Part shown: positions 7,520-15,442 of the stretch, piece after piece
Layout of the letters: every line of letters begins with the position of its first letter
Position numbering within the stretch: the first letter of the stretch is position 1
DNA from: JAXMAR01 sp046350295
GTDB taxonomy: Bacteria; Planctomycetota; Planctomycetia; Gemmatales; Gemmataceae
DNA length: 64,000 nucleotides
Assembly (NCBI GenBank): GCA_046350295.1
Contig: JAXMAR010000025.1
Location: forward strand, 1 to 64,000
Direction: 5' to 3'
Position numbers and translations under genes: made by a program
The notes under the pieces: model-generated
What the model was told of the DNA's origin: nothing
What the model saw: the letters and a program-made list of their open reading frames with translations, nothing else
Databases searched by the model: none

Positions 7520-9646
7520 ATGGCATTCTTCCAGGGCGAGTACCTTTGGGTTAACCAGCTCAGCGAAGGGGTCGCCGACCTGCATTTCGGCGGCAAGGAC
7601 GAAGCCTCCTTGTTGCACCTGACGCTGCTGGAGGAACTCCACAAGGCCCTCGCCGCCATCGATGCGGCCAAGGTCTTCCGCCTGGTGCTCGTACACCTAG
7701 GAAAGGCCGCCCGCGCTTCCCTCTCCCTCGATCTCGCCCTGCTTAGCGAGAAGACGAGCGCAGAAGCCTGGCGTGAGCTAGCCGAGGCGGAACAAAAGGC
7801 GGCGCGGGCGCTCGCGACGTTCCGCCTTCCCTGTGTCGCCATGATCGCCGGCGCCTGTCTCGGGGCGGAGCTGGCGCTGGCCCTGGCGTGCGACTACCGC
7901 ATCGTCGTGGAGAAGGCGGGCGGCGTCCTCGGCTTTCCCGAATTGGAGTGGGGACTGGCGCCTGTCTCCGGCGTGAGTCATCGTCTGCCGCGCCTCATCG
8001 GCCTGGAGCCGGCCCTTCGCTTTCTCTACGATGGCAAACGCCTCCGGCCTACCGAAGCGCAGGCCATCGGGCTGGTCGACGCCGTCATGGGGGAAGGTGG
8101 CGGCGATCCGCCGGATTTCCTCGCCAATCCGCAGAAACGACAACCGACGAAACTGCCCAAGCGAACCTGGCGGCAATGGCTCGTGGAATCGCTCCGCCCA
8201 GGCCGCTGGCTTCTCTTCAAGGGCGCCCGGCGTCTGGTCCGCCGCCGCTTCCCCGCGGACATGCCGGGCCCCGGCCTCATGCTCGAGACAATTCAGGCCG
8301 GCTTGAAGCAAGGCGCCGACGCGGCGGAGACGAAAGAAGCGGACGCGCTGGCCGAACTCGGGCAGACCGCCACCTGGCGCAATCTCCTTCATCTCTATCA
8401 GGAACGCGAGGCGATCCGCGGCGCCTACCTGCGGCCGGAGCGCAAGGACCGCCTTCGCCGCGTCGGCATTCTCGGGGTCGCCGGCCGCGGCGCCGCCTTG
8501 GCCGTCCTCGCCGGCACGCACAACTGCCAGGTCTTCTTGCAGGAGAAGGACGAGCTGTCCCTCGGCCTGGGCCTCATGTTCCTCATCAACCTCTTCAAGC
8601 AGGAGATGACACGCAGCGGCCTCAATCAAGCCGACATGGAACGCAACCTCAACGCCGTCAAGGCGAGCACCAACTACCGTGATTTCCAGACGCTCGACGT
8701 CGCGCTCCTCGCCGCGGACGAGCCCATCGAAAAAGCCGCCGAGGCCCTCCGCAAGCTCGAGCAAAAGATCAGCGCCGAATGCCTCATCGTCAGCACCGAT
8801 CCGGCGCTGCCCGTCCGCGAACTGGCGGCCGCGCTCGAAAAGCCACAGCGCCTCGCCGCGCTCCATTTCCAGGCGCCCGCCGGCCGGGCCCTCCTTGTCG
8901 AAGTCGTGCCATCATCCACCATGCCACAGGAGAGCGTGCGCCGCTTGCTGGAATGGGTCGCCCAGCTGGGCCGCACGCCGCGTCGCGCCCCGGACGGCCC
9001 CGGCTTCCTCTTCAATCGCCTGCTCGTCCCTTATTTGCTCGAAGCCATCCTGCTGGCCGAGGAGGCGATCCGCGTCGAGCGCGTCGACGAGGCGATGACG
9101 GCGTTCGGCATGGCGCACGGGCCCCTCGAGCACATCGACCTGATGGGGGTCGATCAGGTGGTGCGTCTCGCGGCCGCCTTGGCGCCGACCTGGGAAGAGC
9201 GGCTGCCGGCGAACGACGTGCTTCCCTACATGCTCCAGCAGGGGTGGTTCGGCCAGAGAACAAGCGTCGGCTTCTACCGCTACGGCCGGCGTCGCCGAGT
9301 GCACCAGCGTCTGCGCAGCCTGCTTCTGGAGCGTGGCCGGCGCGAGCGGCGCGAGCATCTCGACGTGCTCTCGGTGGAGGACCAGAGGCGCAAGGTGACT
9401 GAGCGGCTCGTATTCCTCTGGATCAATGAGGCGGCGCGCTGCCTGGAGCAAGGCCTCGTCAGCGACGCCGAAGAGCTCGATCTAACGCTCGCCCTGGGAG
9501 GCTGGGCGCCGCAGCACGGCGGACCGCTGACCTATGCCCGGTCGCTCGGCAAAGAGCAGGTGCTCCAGACGCTCGAGCGATTGGCGACGAGACAGGGGGA
9601 GCGCTATCGCGCTTCTCCCTGGCTGGAGCGAGGATTACAAGAGTGA
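7520..9646 (+). CDS. fused enoyl-CoA hydratase / 3-hydroxyacyl-CoA dehydrogenase (FadJ/FadB alpha-like)
   Basis: This 708-residue protein has the alpha-subunit plan of the fatty-acid beta-oxidation complex. Residues ~1-190 are a crotonase domain with both expected glutamates (GACLGAELALALACDYRI and GFPELEWGLAPVSG). Residues ~310-490 are an NAD-binding domain (RRVGILGVAGRGAALAVLAG). Residues ~490-700 are the 3-hydroxyacyl-CoA dehydrogenase C-terminal domains, with the catalytic histidine in HFQAPAGRALLVEVV and PGFLFNRLLVPYLLEA. It would hydrate 2-enoyl-CoA and oxidise the 3-hydroxyacyl-CoA. The glycine loop reads GVAGRG rather than GxGxxG, so cofactor binding may be altered. The thiolase partner is not adjacent. 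Confidence 0.85.
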   Translation: MAFFQGEYLWVNQLSEGVADLHFGGKDEASLLHLTLLEELHKALAAIDAAKVFRLVLVHLGKAARASLSLDLALLSEKTSAEAWRELAEAEQKAARALATFRLPCVAMIAGACLGAELALALACDYRIVVEKAGGVLGFPELEWGLAPVSGVSHRLPRLIGLEPALRFLYDGKRLRPTEAQAIGLVDAVMGEGGGDPPDFLANPQKRQPTKLPKRTWRQWLVESLRPGRWLLFKGARRLVRRRFPADMPGPGLMLETIQAGLKQGADAAETKEADALAELGQTATWRNLLHLYQEREAIRGAYLRPERKDRLRRVGILGVAGRGAALAVLAGTHNCQVFLQEKDELSLGLGLMFLINLFKQEMTRSGLNQADMERNLNAVKASTNYRDFQTLDVALLAADEPIEKAAEALRKLEQKISAECLIVSTDPALPVRELAAALEKPQRLAALHFQAPAGRALLVEVVPSSTMPQESVRRLLEWVAQLGRTPRRAPDGPGFLFNRLLVPYLLEAILLAEEAIRVERVDEAMTAFGMAHGPLEHIDLMGVDQVVRLAAALAPTWEERLPANDVLPYMLQQGWFGQRTSVGFYRYGRRRRVHQRLRSLLLERGRRERREHLDVLSVEDQRRKVTERLVFLWINEAARCLEQGLVSDAEELDLTLALGGWAPQHGGPLTYARSLGKEQVLQTLERLATRQGERYRASPWLERGLQE

Positions 9647-9771
9647 CAGCCCGCTGGCCTTTCTTCTCATCAATCCTCAATTCTCTACAACGAAAGCGGA
9701 ACCCAAGCGGCCTTTCCGGGTTCCAAGGAATGCCCGTCCCTTCCGTTCGCCATCTCTTGGGAGTGACAGTC

Positions 9772-10545
9772 ATGTGCCGCTTGCGTGGGATGTTCGTGTT
9801 TCTTCTCGTCGGCTTCGGCTTGGCCGCGGTCGCGCCCGCCGCCATGGCTCAGCCGAAGGACAAGGCCAAGCGCAGCGCCGAGCGCGTGCGCAACTACCTC
9901 AAGCAGCTCGCCGCGAGATTCGACGCCTGGGACACCAACAAGGACGCCACGCTCGACGCCAAGGAACTCGCCAAGGCGTTCCGCGGCGCCGGAGCCGTGC
10001 CCCTTGACAAGCTGAAGGTGGCGCTTCCCGTGCCCGCCGCGACCGTCCCCATGCCGCCGGATGTGGACTACACGCAGACCGGGAAGGCCAGGCCGATCTC
10101 TCTGGCGCTGATCACGTTCCCTCAGTACAACTTCCCGGTAAACGCCGCCCTGGCCGAACTGCTCGTGGATCGCCCGCGCACGGCCACGCCGCCGCCCAAG
10201 GTGACACCGCCGCCCATGGTCACCGATTTTACCGCCTTCGGCGACTTCCAGTTCCTCTCGCTGGCCGGCAAGGGCGCCGACTGGAAGCTGGCACGGGCCG
10301 ATTTCGACGCGTATGCCAAGACCTACGCTCGTACCCTCGATCATCTCGAAGAGGCGGAGTATGAGCTGAAACAGGCGAAGGCGCATTTGGACCGGGCCAA
10401 GACCGAGAAGGGAAAGAAGGGCAAGGCGGATGTGGCGAAAGCGCAGAACGAAGTTGCCACCGCCCAGACGAACCTGGGCCGCGCTCAGGCGGAATGGAAC
10501 GCCATACCGTTGAACGTGCGGACGACCTTGAACGTCAAGCATTGA
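9772..10545 (+). CDS. secreted EF-hand and coiled-coil protein
   Basis: The start at 9772 is chosen because GGGAG lies 8-9 bp upstream and a signal peptide follows directly (MCRLRGMFVFLLVGFGLAAV, cleaved near AMAQ). The mature protein has one canonical EF-hand loop (DTNKDATLDAKE, with D, N, D, D and E at the calcium positions), a proline-rich middle (TATPPPKVTPPPMV), and a C-terminal helix likely to form a coiled coil (residues ~180-245, EEAEYELKQAKAHLDRAK). Single EF-hand secreted proteins are common in planctomycetes. Its function is unknown. It follows the FadJ-like gene by 125 bp and precedes a RidA-like gene. Confidence 0.7.
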   Translation: MCRLRGMFVFLLVGFGLAAVAPAAMAQPKDKAKRSAERVRNYLKQLAARFDAWDTNKDATLDAKELAKAFRGAGAVPLDKLKVALPVPAATVPMPPDVDYTQTGKARPISLALITFPQYNFPVNAALAELLVDRPRTATPPPKVTPPPMVTDFTAFGDFQFLSLAGKGADWKLARADFDAYAKTYARTLDHLEEAEYELKQAKAHLDRAKTEKGKKGKADVAKAQNEVATAQTNLGRAQAEWNAIPLNVRTTLNVKH

Positions 10546-10748
10546 GCGACTGTCGAAACAGGTCGAGGCCACGCTGCGGCAGGAAGTACCCCCCTCCTGT
10601 CGACCGGTGGTCTCGACCTTTTTATGTGGCGCCGTGCGTCGGCGCGTGGCGTGCGACGCTTTGGCGCCCGGTGGCCTGCCCACACTCCAAAATCGACGGC
10701 GACTTCATAGGTTAGCCACCAAAATCGAACCTCCCCCGGAGACCTGCC

Positions 10749-11213
10749 ATGCCGACCGCCGAAGAACGTCTGCGCGAGCTCAACATCACCCTCCCCACCC
10801 CCGCCAAGCCGGTGGCCAAGTACAAGCCGACGGTGCAGATCGGCAACCAACTCTACGTCTCCGGCCACGGCCCCGCCAAGATCGGCGACAAGGCGCCTCT
10901 CCTCGGCAAGGTCGGCGTCAAGCTCAGCCTCGAACAAGGCAAGGAGGCGGCCCGGCTCGTCGGCATCAACATCCTGGCCACCGTTCGCGCCGCGCTCGGC
11001 TCGCTCGACAAGGTCAAACGCCTCGTCAAGACGCTCGGCATGGTCAACGCCGCCGCCGATTTCCTCGACCATCCGCAGGTCATCAACGGCTTCTCCGAGT
11101 TGATGGCGCAGATCTTCGGCGAGGACGCCGGCGTCGGCGCCCGCAGCGCCGTCGGCATGGGCTCGCTGCCGGGGGACATTCCCGTCGAGATCGAGTGCAT
11201 CTTCGAGGTGTGA
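10749..11213 (+). CDS. RidA/YjgF family protein (chorismate mutase-like fold)
   Basis: This 154-residue protein has the RidA fold signature of the longer YjgF subgroup: NQLYVSGHGP near residue 36 and the conserved arginine in GVGARSAVGMGSLPGDIPVEIECIFEV at the C-terminus. RidA members deaminate reactive enamine or imine intermediates, and the longer subgroup often has no proven activity. RBS GGAGACCTGCC precedes the ATG. Its stop codon merges into a heptanucleotide tandem array. Confidence 0.85.
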   Translation: MPTAEERLRELNITLPTPAKPVAKYKPTVQIGNQLYVSGHGPAKIGDKAPLLGKVGVKLSLEQGKEAARLVGINILATVRAALGSLDKVKRLVKTLGMVNAAADFLDHPQVINGFSELMAQIFGEDAGVGARSAVGMGSLPGDIPVEIECIFEV

Positions 11214-11316
11214 GTGGTGGCTGGTGAGTGGTGGCTGGTGAGTGGTGAGTGGTGAGTGGTGAGTGGTGAGTGGTGAGTGGTGAGTGGTGAGTGGTGAGTG
11301 GTGAGTGGTGAGTGGT
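11212..11316. repeat. heptanucleotide tandem repeat (GAGTGGT)n
   Basis: The array starts within the ridA-like stop codon. Two 14-bp variants (GAGTGGTGGCTGGT) are followed by 11 perfect GAGTGGT copies from 11240 to 11316. It fills most of the gap before tsaE. Such arrays change length by slippage. Confidence 0.9.
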
Positions 11317-11389
11317 GGCCATCCCACGGGCCATTGCACGCGCGACACGAATCGCCATCCGGCTTTCGGGTGGACGCTAGACTGATGGC

Positions 11390-11860
11390 ATGGCGATCGT
11401 CGATGTCAAGGACCTGGAGGAAACGCTCGCGCTCGCCCGCCGGCTGGGCGAGCGTCTTTTTCCGGGCGCCGTCCTCGCTCTGGAGGGAACGCTCGGCGCC
11501 GGCAAGACGCATTTCGTGCGCGGCGTCGCGGAGGGGCTGGGGATCGCCGATTCGCGTGTCGTGAGCAGTCCGACCTTCGTGCTCATCCAGGAATACGACG
11601 CGAGGCTGCCGATCTATCACTTCGACGCCTATCGCCTGCCGCGGCTGCAAGACTTCATCGATCTCGGCGTCCATGAGTATTTCGCGGGCCAGGGCGTGTC
11701 GATCGTCGAATGGGCGGACAAGGTGACGGAGGCGTTGCCCCCCGAGCGTCTCTGGATCCGCTTCGAGCTCACGGGCCCGACGTCGCGCCGTTTGACGCTT
11801 CTTCCGACCGGGGAAAAGTACGACCACCTCGTGACGCCGATTTCCAACCGAGAACGGTAG
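11390..11860 (+). CDS. tsaE: tRNA threonylcarbamoyladenosine biosynthesis ATPase TsaE
   Basis: This 156-residue P-loop protein has Walker A GTLGAGKTHF at residues 33-42, VSSPTFVLIQEY and the family's Y-H-F-D-AYRL segment (PIYHFDAYRLPR), then VEWADKV near residue 110. TsaE is the ATPase that resets the TsaBD complex making t6A37 in ANN-decoding tRNAs. tsaB and tsaD are not in this window. The ATG at 11390 follows a gap occupied by the heptamer array. Confidence 0.92.
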   Translation: MAIVDVKDLEETLALARRLGERLFPGAVLALEGTLGAGKTHFVRGVAEGLGIADSRVVSSPTFVLIQEYDARLPIYHFDAYRLPRLQDFIDLGVHEYFAGQGVSIVEWADKVTEALPPERLWIRFELTGPTSRRLTLLPTGEKYDHLVTPISNRER

Positions 11861-11989
11861 GTTGGCGCGGCCCGGGGCGCACACCCCAGGCGGCAGACCC
11901 GGATCCGGCGCGTTGCGGCTACGCGGCGTGGCATTGCTTTTGCTCCTCCTAGCGGATGGCGTTCCCCCAACCCCGTGAGGAGACATGTG

Positions 11990-12487
11990 ATGGCTGATAC
12001 GCAGACCCTTCAAAAAGGCAAGCAATCGACCGTTCAGAGCAATGGCGCCCAGCGGATAACGCGTGAAAAGCTGATCGACCTCTTGAACGAAGACCTCGCG
12101 CGCGAGTACCAGGCCATCATCGCCTACGTCATCTATTCGCAGGTGATCAAGGGCGCCGAGTACATGCACATCGCGACCGAATTGGAGCAGCACGCCAAGG
12201 AGGAGCTGGCCCACGCCCTGGAAATCTCGCGGCAAATCGATTACCTCGGCGGCAAGCCGACGACGACGCCGAAGCCGGTGAAGACCTCGGACGACGCCGA
12301 GGACATGCTGCGCTTCGACCTGGACAACGAGACCGAGACGATTCGCAACTACCGCGAACGCGTCCGGCAATGCGAGGAGCTGGGGGAATACGCGATGGCC
12401 GAGCACATCCGCGAGATCCTCGTCAACGAGCAAGACCATCAAATCGAGCTGGCGACCGCGCTCGGGATCGAAGTCCCCGAGGCGTAA
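11990..12487 (+). CDS. ferritin-like di-iron protein (bacterioferritin-related)
   Basis: This 165-residue protein starts at ATG 11990 with AGGAGA six bases upstream. It is an all-helical ferritin-like protein with iron-ligand patterns in two helix pairs: REYQAIIAYV and ELEQHAKEELAHA (ExxH), then ETIRNYRERV and EHIREILVNEQDHQIEL (E..DH). These are the positions of a bacterioferritin or Dps-type di-iron site. I see no clear heme-ligand methionine, so it need not be a true Bfr. Likely roles are iron storage or peroxide detoxification in the cytoplasm. Confidence 0.8.
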   Translation: MADTQTLQKGKQSTVQSNGAQRITREKLIDLLNEDLAREYQAIIAYVIYSQVIKGAEYMHIATELEQHAKEELAHALEISRQIDYLGGKPTTTPKPVKTSDDAEDMLRFDLDNETETIRNYRERVRQCEELGEYAMAEHIREILVNEQDHQIELATALGIEVPEA

Positions 12488-12493
12488 GCGATT

Positions 12494-12525
12494 CGTTTAG
12501 CCCCGGTTCGCAGAACCGGGCGGAC
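12494..12525. repeat. palindromic element family B, copy 2
   Basis: CGTTTAGC is followed by stem CCCGGTTC/GAACCGGG with loop GCA and then CGGAC. It lies just after the ferritin-like stop, in the same relative position as copy 1 after the regulator gene. Confidence 0.7.
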
Positions 12526-12572
12526 GCCGTCCCATAGCCCGGTAGAGTCGTCATCGCGCCGGAAACTGAGAA

Positions 12573-12600
12573 GGGCGCTTCCCGACGAGGGGAGCGCCCC
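12573..12600. terminator. hairpin between convergent genes
   Basis: GGGCGCT at 12573-12579 pairs with AGCGCCC at 12593-12599, extended by a few inner pairs. It ends right at the prfB stop and faces the ferritin-like gene, so it could terminate both. There is no long T run on either side. Confidence 0.45.
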
Positions 12601-12601
12601 A

Positions 12602-13712
12602 TTACATCTTCTTGTGCGCCTCTTCCGTCTTCTGCCGCAGCCAGGCGTTGATGAAGTCGTCGATCTCGCCGTCCATCACGGCTTGCACCTGCGGCGTCTG
12701 GCAGTCAGTCCGCACGTCCTTCACCAGCGTATAAGGCTGCATGACGTAGTTGCGAATCTGGTTGCCCCAGGCGACCTCGCCTTTCTCGTCGTACTGCTTC
12801 TCGACCTCGGCCTTTTTCTTCTGTTCTTCGATCTTGTAGAGCTTGGCCTTCAAGAGCGCCAGGGCGTTGGCGTCGTTCTTGTGCTGGCTGCGCTCGGTGC
12901 GGCTTTCGGCGGCGATGCCGCTTGGGATGTGCGTGTAGCGCACGCCGCTTTCGGTCTTGTTCTGGTGCTGCCCGCCGGGACCGCCGGAGCGGAAGGTGTC
13001 GCGCTTCAGATCGTCCGGCTTGATCTCGATGTTGATGGCGCCTTCGATGTCCGGCGTAACGTCGACGGCGGCGAACGACGTTTGCCGTCGGGCGTTGGAG
13101 TCGAAGGGGCTGATGCGGACGAGGCGGTGGACGCCGGTTTCGCTTTGCAGGAAGCCGTAAGCGTTATCACCCGAGACCTTGATGGTGGCGGAGCGGATGC
13201 CGGCCTCGTCGTTGCGCAGCTCGTCGAGCATCTCGACAGAGAAGCCGTGTCGCTCGGCCCAGCGCGTGTACATGCGCAAGAGCATCTGGGCCCAGTCGCA
13301 GGCCTCGGTGCCGCCGGTACCGGCCTGGACGCGCACGAAAGCGTCGCTGGCGTCCTGCGGCCCCGAGAGCATGGCCTGGAGCTCGTATTGCTCGAGGTCT
13401 TGCTCGATGCGCGACAGCTCGGTGTCCAGTTCCGCGTCGAGCGACGCGTCTTCCTCGGACAGCTCGCCCAGGGCGACGGCGTCGTCGCGGCGGCGCGATA
13501 AGTCTTCGTACGGATCGAGGAGGGCCTTGAGAGGCTTCAGCTGAGCGATGGTCTCGCGCGCCCTCTCCTGGTTGTCCCAGAAAGTCGGCCCGCCCATCTT
13601 GTCGGTCAGCGCGGCGCGTTCTTTTTCTTTGCCGGGGATGTCAAAGAGAGTCTCGTAAATGGGTGAGTCGCTCCATGACCGAGTCGAGTCGTCGCCGCAG
13701 ATCGCTGTTCAT
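12602..13712 (-). CDS. prfB: peptide chain release factor 2, programmed +1 frameshift
   Basis: RF2 recognises UGA/UAA and hydrolyses peptidyl-tRNA. The SPF codon-recognition tripeptide (RISPFDSNARR) and the catalytic GGQ (SGGPGGQHQNKTESGVRY) identify it. The gene starts at ATG 13712 with AAGGAG eight bases upstream and encodes 23 residues (MNSDLRRRLDSVMERLTHLR...) to a UGA at 13643-13641 in the slip site CUU-UGA-C. A +1 shift skips base 13643 and continues as DIPGKEKERAALTDKMGGP to 12602, giving about 369 residues, the normal RF2 length. The internal Shine-Dalgarno that stimulates shifting in E. coli is weak here (CGAGAC before the slip codon). Confidence 0.95.
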
Positions 13713-13832
13713 GCCAAAGGCTCCTTGTGAGATGCCATCAACATAGCAAAAAGCCGGGACGCGGGACAACGGCGCTTGCGACCAGGGGATTTGTTCATAA
13801 ATCAAGGTCGCGGCGCGGGTGGCGAGGGTGGC

Positions 13833-13890
13833 ATGCTTTTGCGGGTCCTGACAAGGCTGGTCGAAGCGCTGGCTCCCACCGCAAAAGCAT
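13833..13890. repeat. 58-bp inverted-repeat element family F, copy 1
   Basis: Perfect 12-bp terminal inverted repeats ATGCTTTTGCGG and CCGCAAAAGCAT enclose 34 bp. The inner sequence shares TGACAAGG at one end and GGCTC at the other with copy 2, read from the opposite strand. It is in the divergent gap between prfB and the SDR gene. Confidence 0.8.
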
Positions 13891-13944
13891 GTTCGCGTCG
13901 CTCCCAGCCGGGCGACGGCATATTGTCCAAGGATGACGTCGAGC

Positions 13945-14002
13945 ATGCTTTTGCGGTGTGAGCCGATCCCATATCGACCCTTGTCACGATCCGCAAAAGC
14001 AT
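13945..14002. repeat. 58-bp inverted-repeat element family F, copy 2 (opposite orientation)
   Basis: It has the same 12-bp terminal repeats and exactly the same 58-bp length as copy 1, but inverted relative to it and 54 bp away. It ends 42 bp upstream of the SDR start. The two copies together could also pair as one large hairpin. Confidence 0.8.
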
Positions 14003-14044
14003 GCCACCCGCCATGGCGCTTGCTCTCCAAGAGGTCTCTATCCC

Positions 14045-14779
14045 ATGCTTACCTTGAAAGACAAAGTCGTCCTCATCACCGGCGGCGGCAGCGGCATCGG
14101 CCTCGCCTGCGCCGATCTCTTTCTCAAGGAAGGCGCCCGCGTCGCCATCACCGGGCGCGATCAAGCAAAACTTGACAAGGCGAAGGCGGACCTCAAAGGG
14201 GGTGATCGCCTCCTGCCGCTCGCTTGCGACGTGACCCAGGTGAAGCAGGTGGAGAAGGTCGTCACCGAAACGCAGAAACGGCTCGGCGGCATCGACATCC
14301 TCATCAACAACGCCGGGACGAACCTCAAGGAACGCGGCTTCCGCGAGCTGACCACCGAAGCCTGGGACAAGCTGGTGCGGACGAACCTCGACGGCGCCTT
14401 CTACGTCATCCACGCCGTCTTCCCCGAGATGGCGAAGCGCAAGGACGGCGTCATCATCAACGTCGTCTCGACGTCCGGCAAGCGCGCCACGCCGCTCGGG
14501 GGCGTCGCGTATGCCGCGGCGAAATTCGGCATGAGCGCCCTGGGCCTCGCCCTGGGCGCGGAAGAAAAGGACAGCGGTGTCCGCTTCTGCAACGTCTACC
14601 CCGGCGAGGTCGACACGCCCATCCTCGAGTTCCGTCCCAGCCCCATTAGCGAGGAGCACCGGGCCCGGATCCTTAAATCGGAAGACGTGGCCGCGGCGAT
14701 TGTCTTTGTGGCGCGGCAGCCGGCGTATGTGTCGATCCCGGAGCTGGTGATCAAGCCGACAACCCAGGTGTATGTCTGA
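14045..14779 (+). CDS. short-chain dehydrogenase/reductase
   Basis: This 244-residue classical SDR has cofactor loop TGGGSGIG near residue 12, NNAG near residue 88, and the catalytic Ser...Tyr-x-x-x-Lys as VVSTSGK followed by YAAAK at about residues 155-159. The TGR segment after the second strand (ITGRDQAKL) suggests NADP(H) preference, which is inference. The start at 14045 (MLTLKDKVVLITGG) fits the fold. The open frame runs further upstream only through the repeat elements. The substrate is unknown. It converges on the O-methyltransferase gene. Confidence 0.9.
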   Translation: MLTLKDKVVLITGGGSGIGLACADLFLKEGARVAITGRDQAKLDKAKADLKGGDRLLPLACDVTQVKQVEKVVTETQKRLGGIDILINNAGTNLKERGFRELTTEAWDKLVRTNLDGAFYVIHAVFPEMAKRKDGVIINVVSTSGKRATPLGGVAYAAAKFGMSALGLALGAEEKDSGVRFCNVYPGEVDTPILEFRPSPISEEHRARILKSEDVAAAIVFVARQPAYVSIPELVIKPTTQVYV

Positions 14780-14794
14780 GACCCTTCAGGCGCC

Positions 14795-15442
14795 CTACAA
14801 CCTCCGCGCCAGCATCACGCCGTCGCCGATCGTCAGCAGGTAGCTCTCCACCCGCGCGTCGTTCACAATCTCCTCGTTCAGGGTGCGCAGCGCGTTCGTG
14901 TCCGGATCGTTCGCCGTCGCATCCGCCACCGAGCCGCCCCAGATGGCGTTGTCGATGGCGATCAAGCCCCCCTTGCGGACCAGGCGCAGGCAGGCCTCGT
15001 AGTACGCGTCGTACTCCGTCTTGTCGGCGTCGATGAAGGCGAAATCAAAGGTCTGCTTCTCCCCTTCCAGAGCGGCGAGCGTTCTCAACGCGGGTCCGAG
15101 CCGCAGCTCGATCCGGTCGGCGACCCCGGCTTCCTGCCAGTAGCGCCTGCCGATGGCGGTCCACGGTTCGCTGATATCGCAGGCGATCAGCTTGCCGTCG
15201 GCGGGCAGGGCAGAGGCGACGGCCAGGGCGCTGTAGCCGGTGAACGTGCCGATCTCCAGCGTGCGGCGAGCGCCGACGAGGCGCACCAGCAACGCCAGGA
15301 AGTTCGCCTGGTCCGGTCCGATCTGCATGCGGCTTTCGGGCAGCCGGGCCGTCTCCTCGCGCAGACGCCGCTGCACCGGCGTCTCCCGGCTATGGCGGCG
15401 GACATAAGCGTCGACGGCGGCGGTGACAAGGGAGCGCGGCAT
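14795..15442 (-). CDS. class I SAM-dependent O-methyltransferase (family 3)
   Basis: This 215-residue protein is of the catechol/caffeoyl-CoA O-methyltransferase type: motif I LEIGTFTGYSALAVA at about residue 61, the acidic ribose-binding residue in KLIACDIS, metal-site residues in FAFIDADK, and GGLIAIDNAIWGGSV. These enzymes transfer a methyl group to a hydroxyl with a divalent metal. A GGAGG lies five bases before the ATG at 15442. A large palindromic repeat separates it from the gene upstream, whose disturbed 3' end runs into it. Confidence 0.9.
   Translation of the reverse strand: MPRSLVTAAVDAYVRRHSRETPVQRRLREETARLPESRMQIGPDQANFLALLVRLVGARRTLEIGTFTGYSALAVASALPADGKLIACDISEPWTAIGRRYWQEAGVADRIELRLGPALRTLAALEGEKQTFDFAFIDADKTEYDAYYEACLRLVRKGGLIAIDNAIWGGSVADATANDPDTNALRTLNEEIVNDARVESYLLTIGDGVMLARRL

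Noticed and set aside
11212..11316. CRISPR array
   Set aside because: Units are 7 bp without spacers. It is a simple tandem repeat.
13727..14030. Short ORFs over the 58-bp elements (e.g. frames encoding CFCGGSQ or AFAV strings)
   Set aside because: They only translate the inverted repeats, and copies in opposite orientation give the same peptides.
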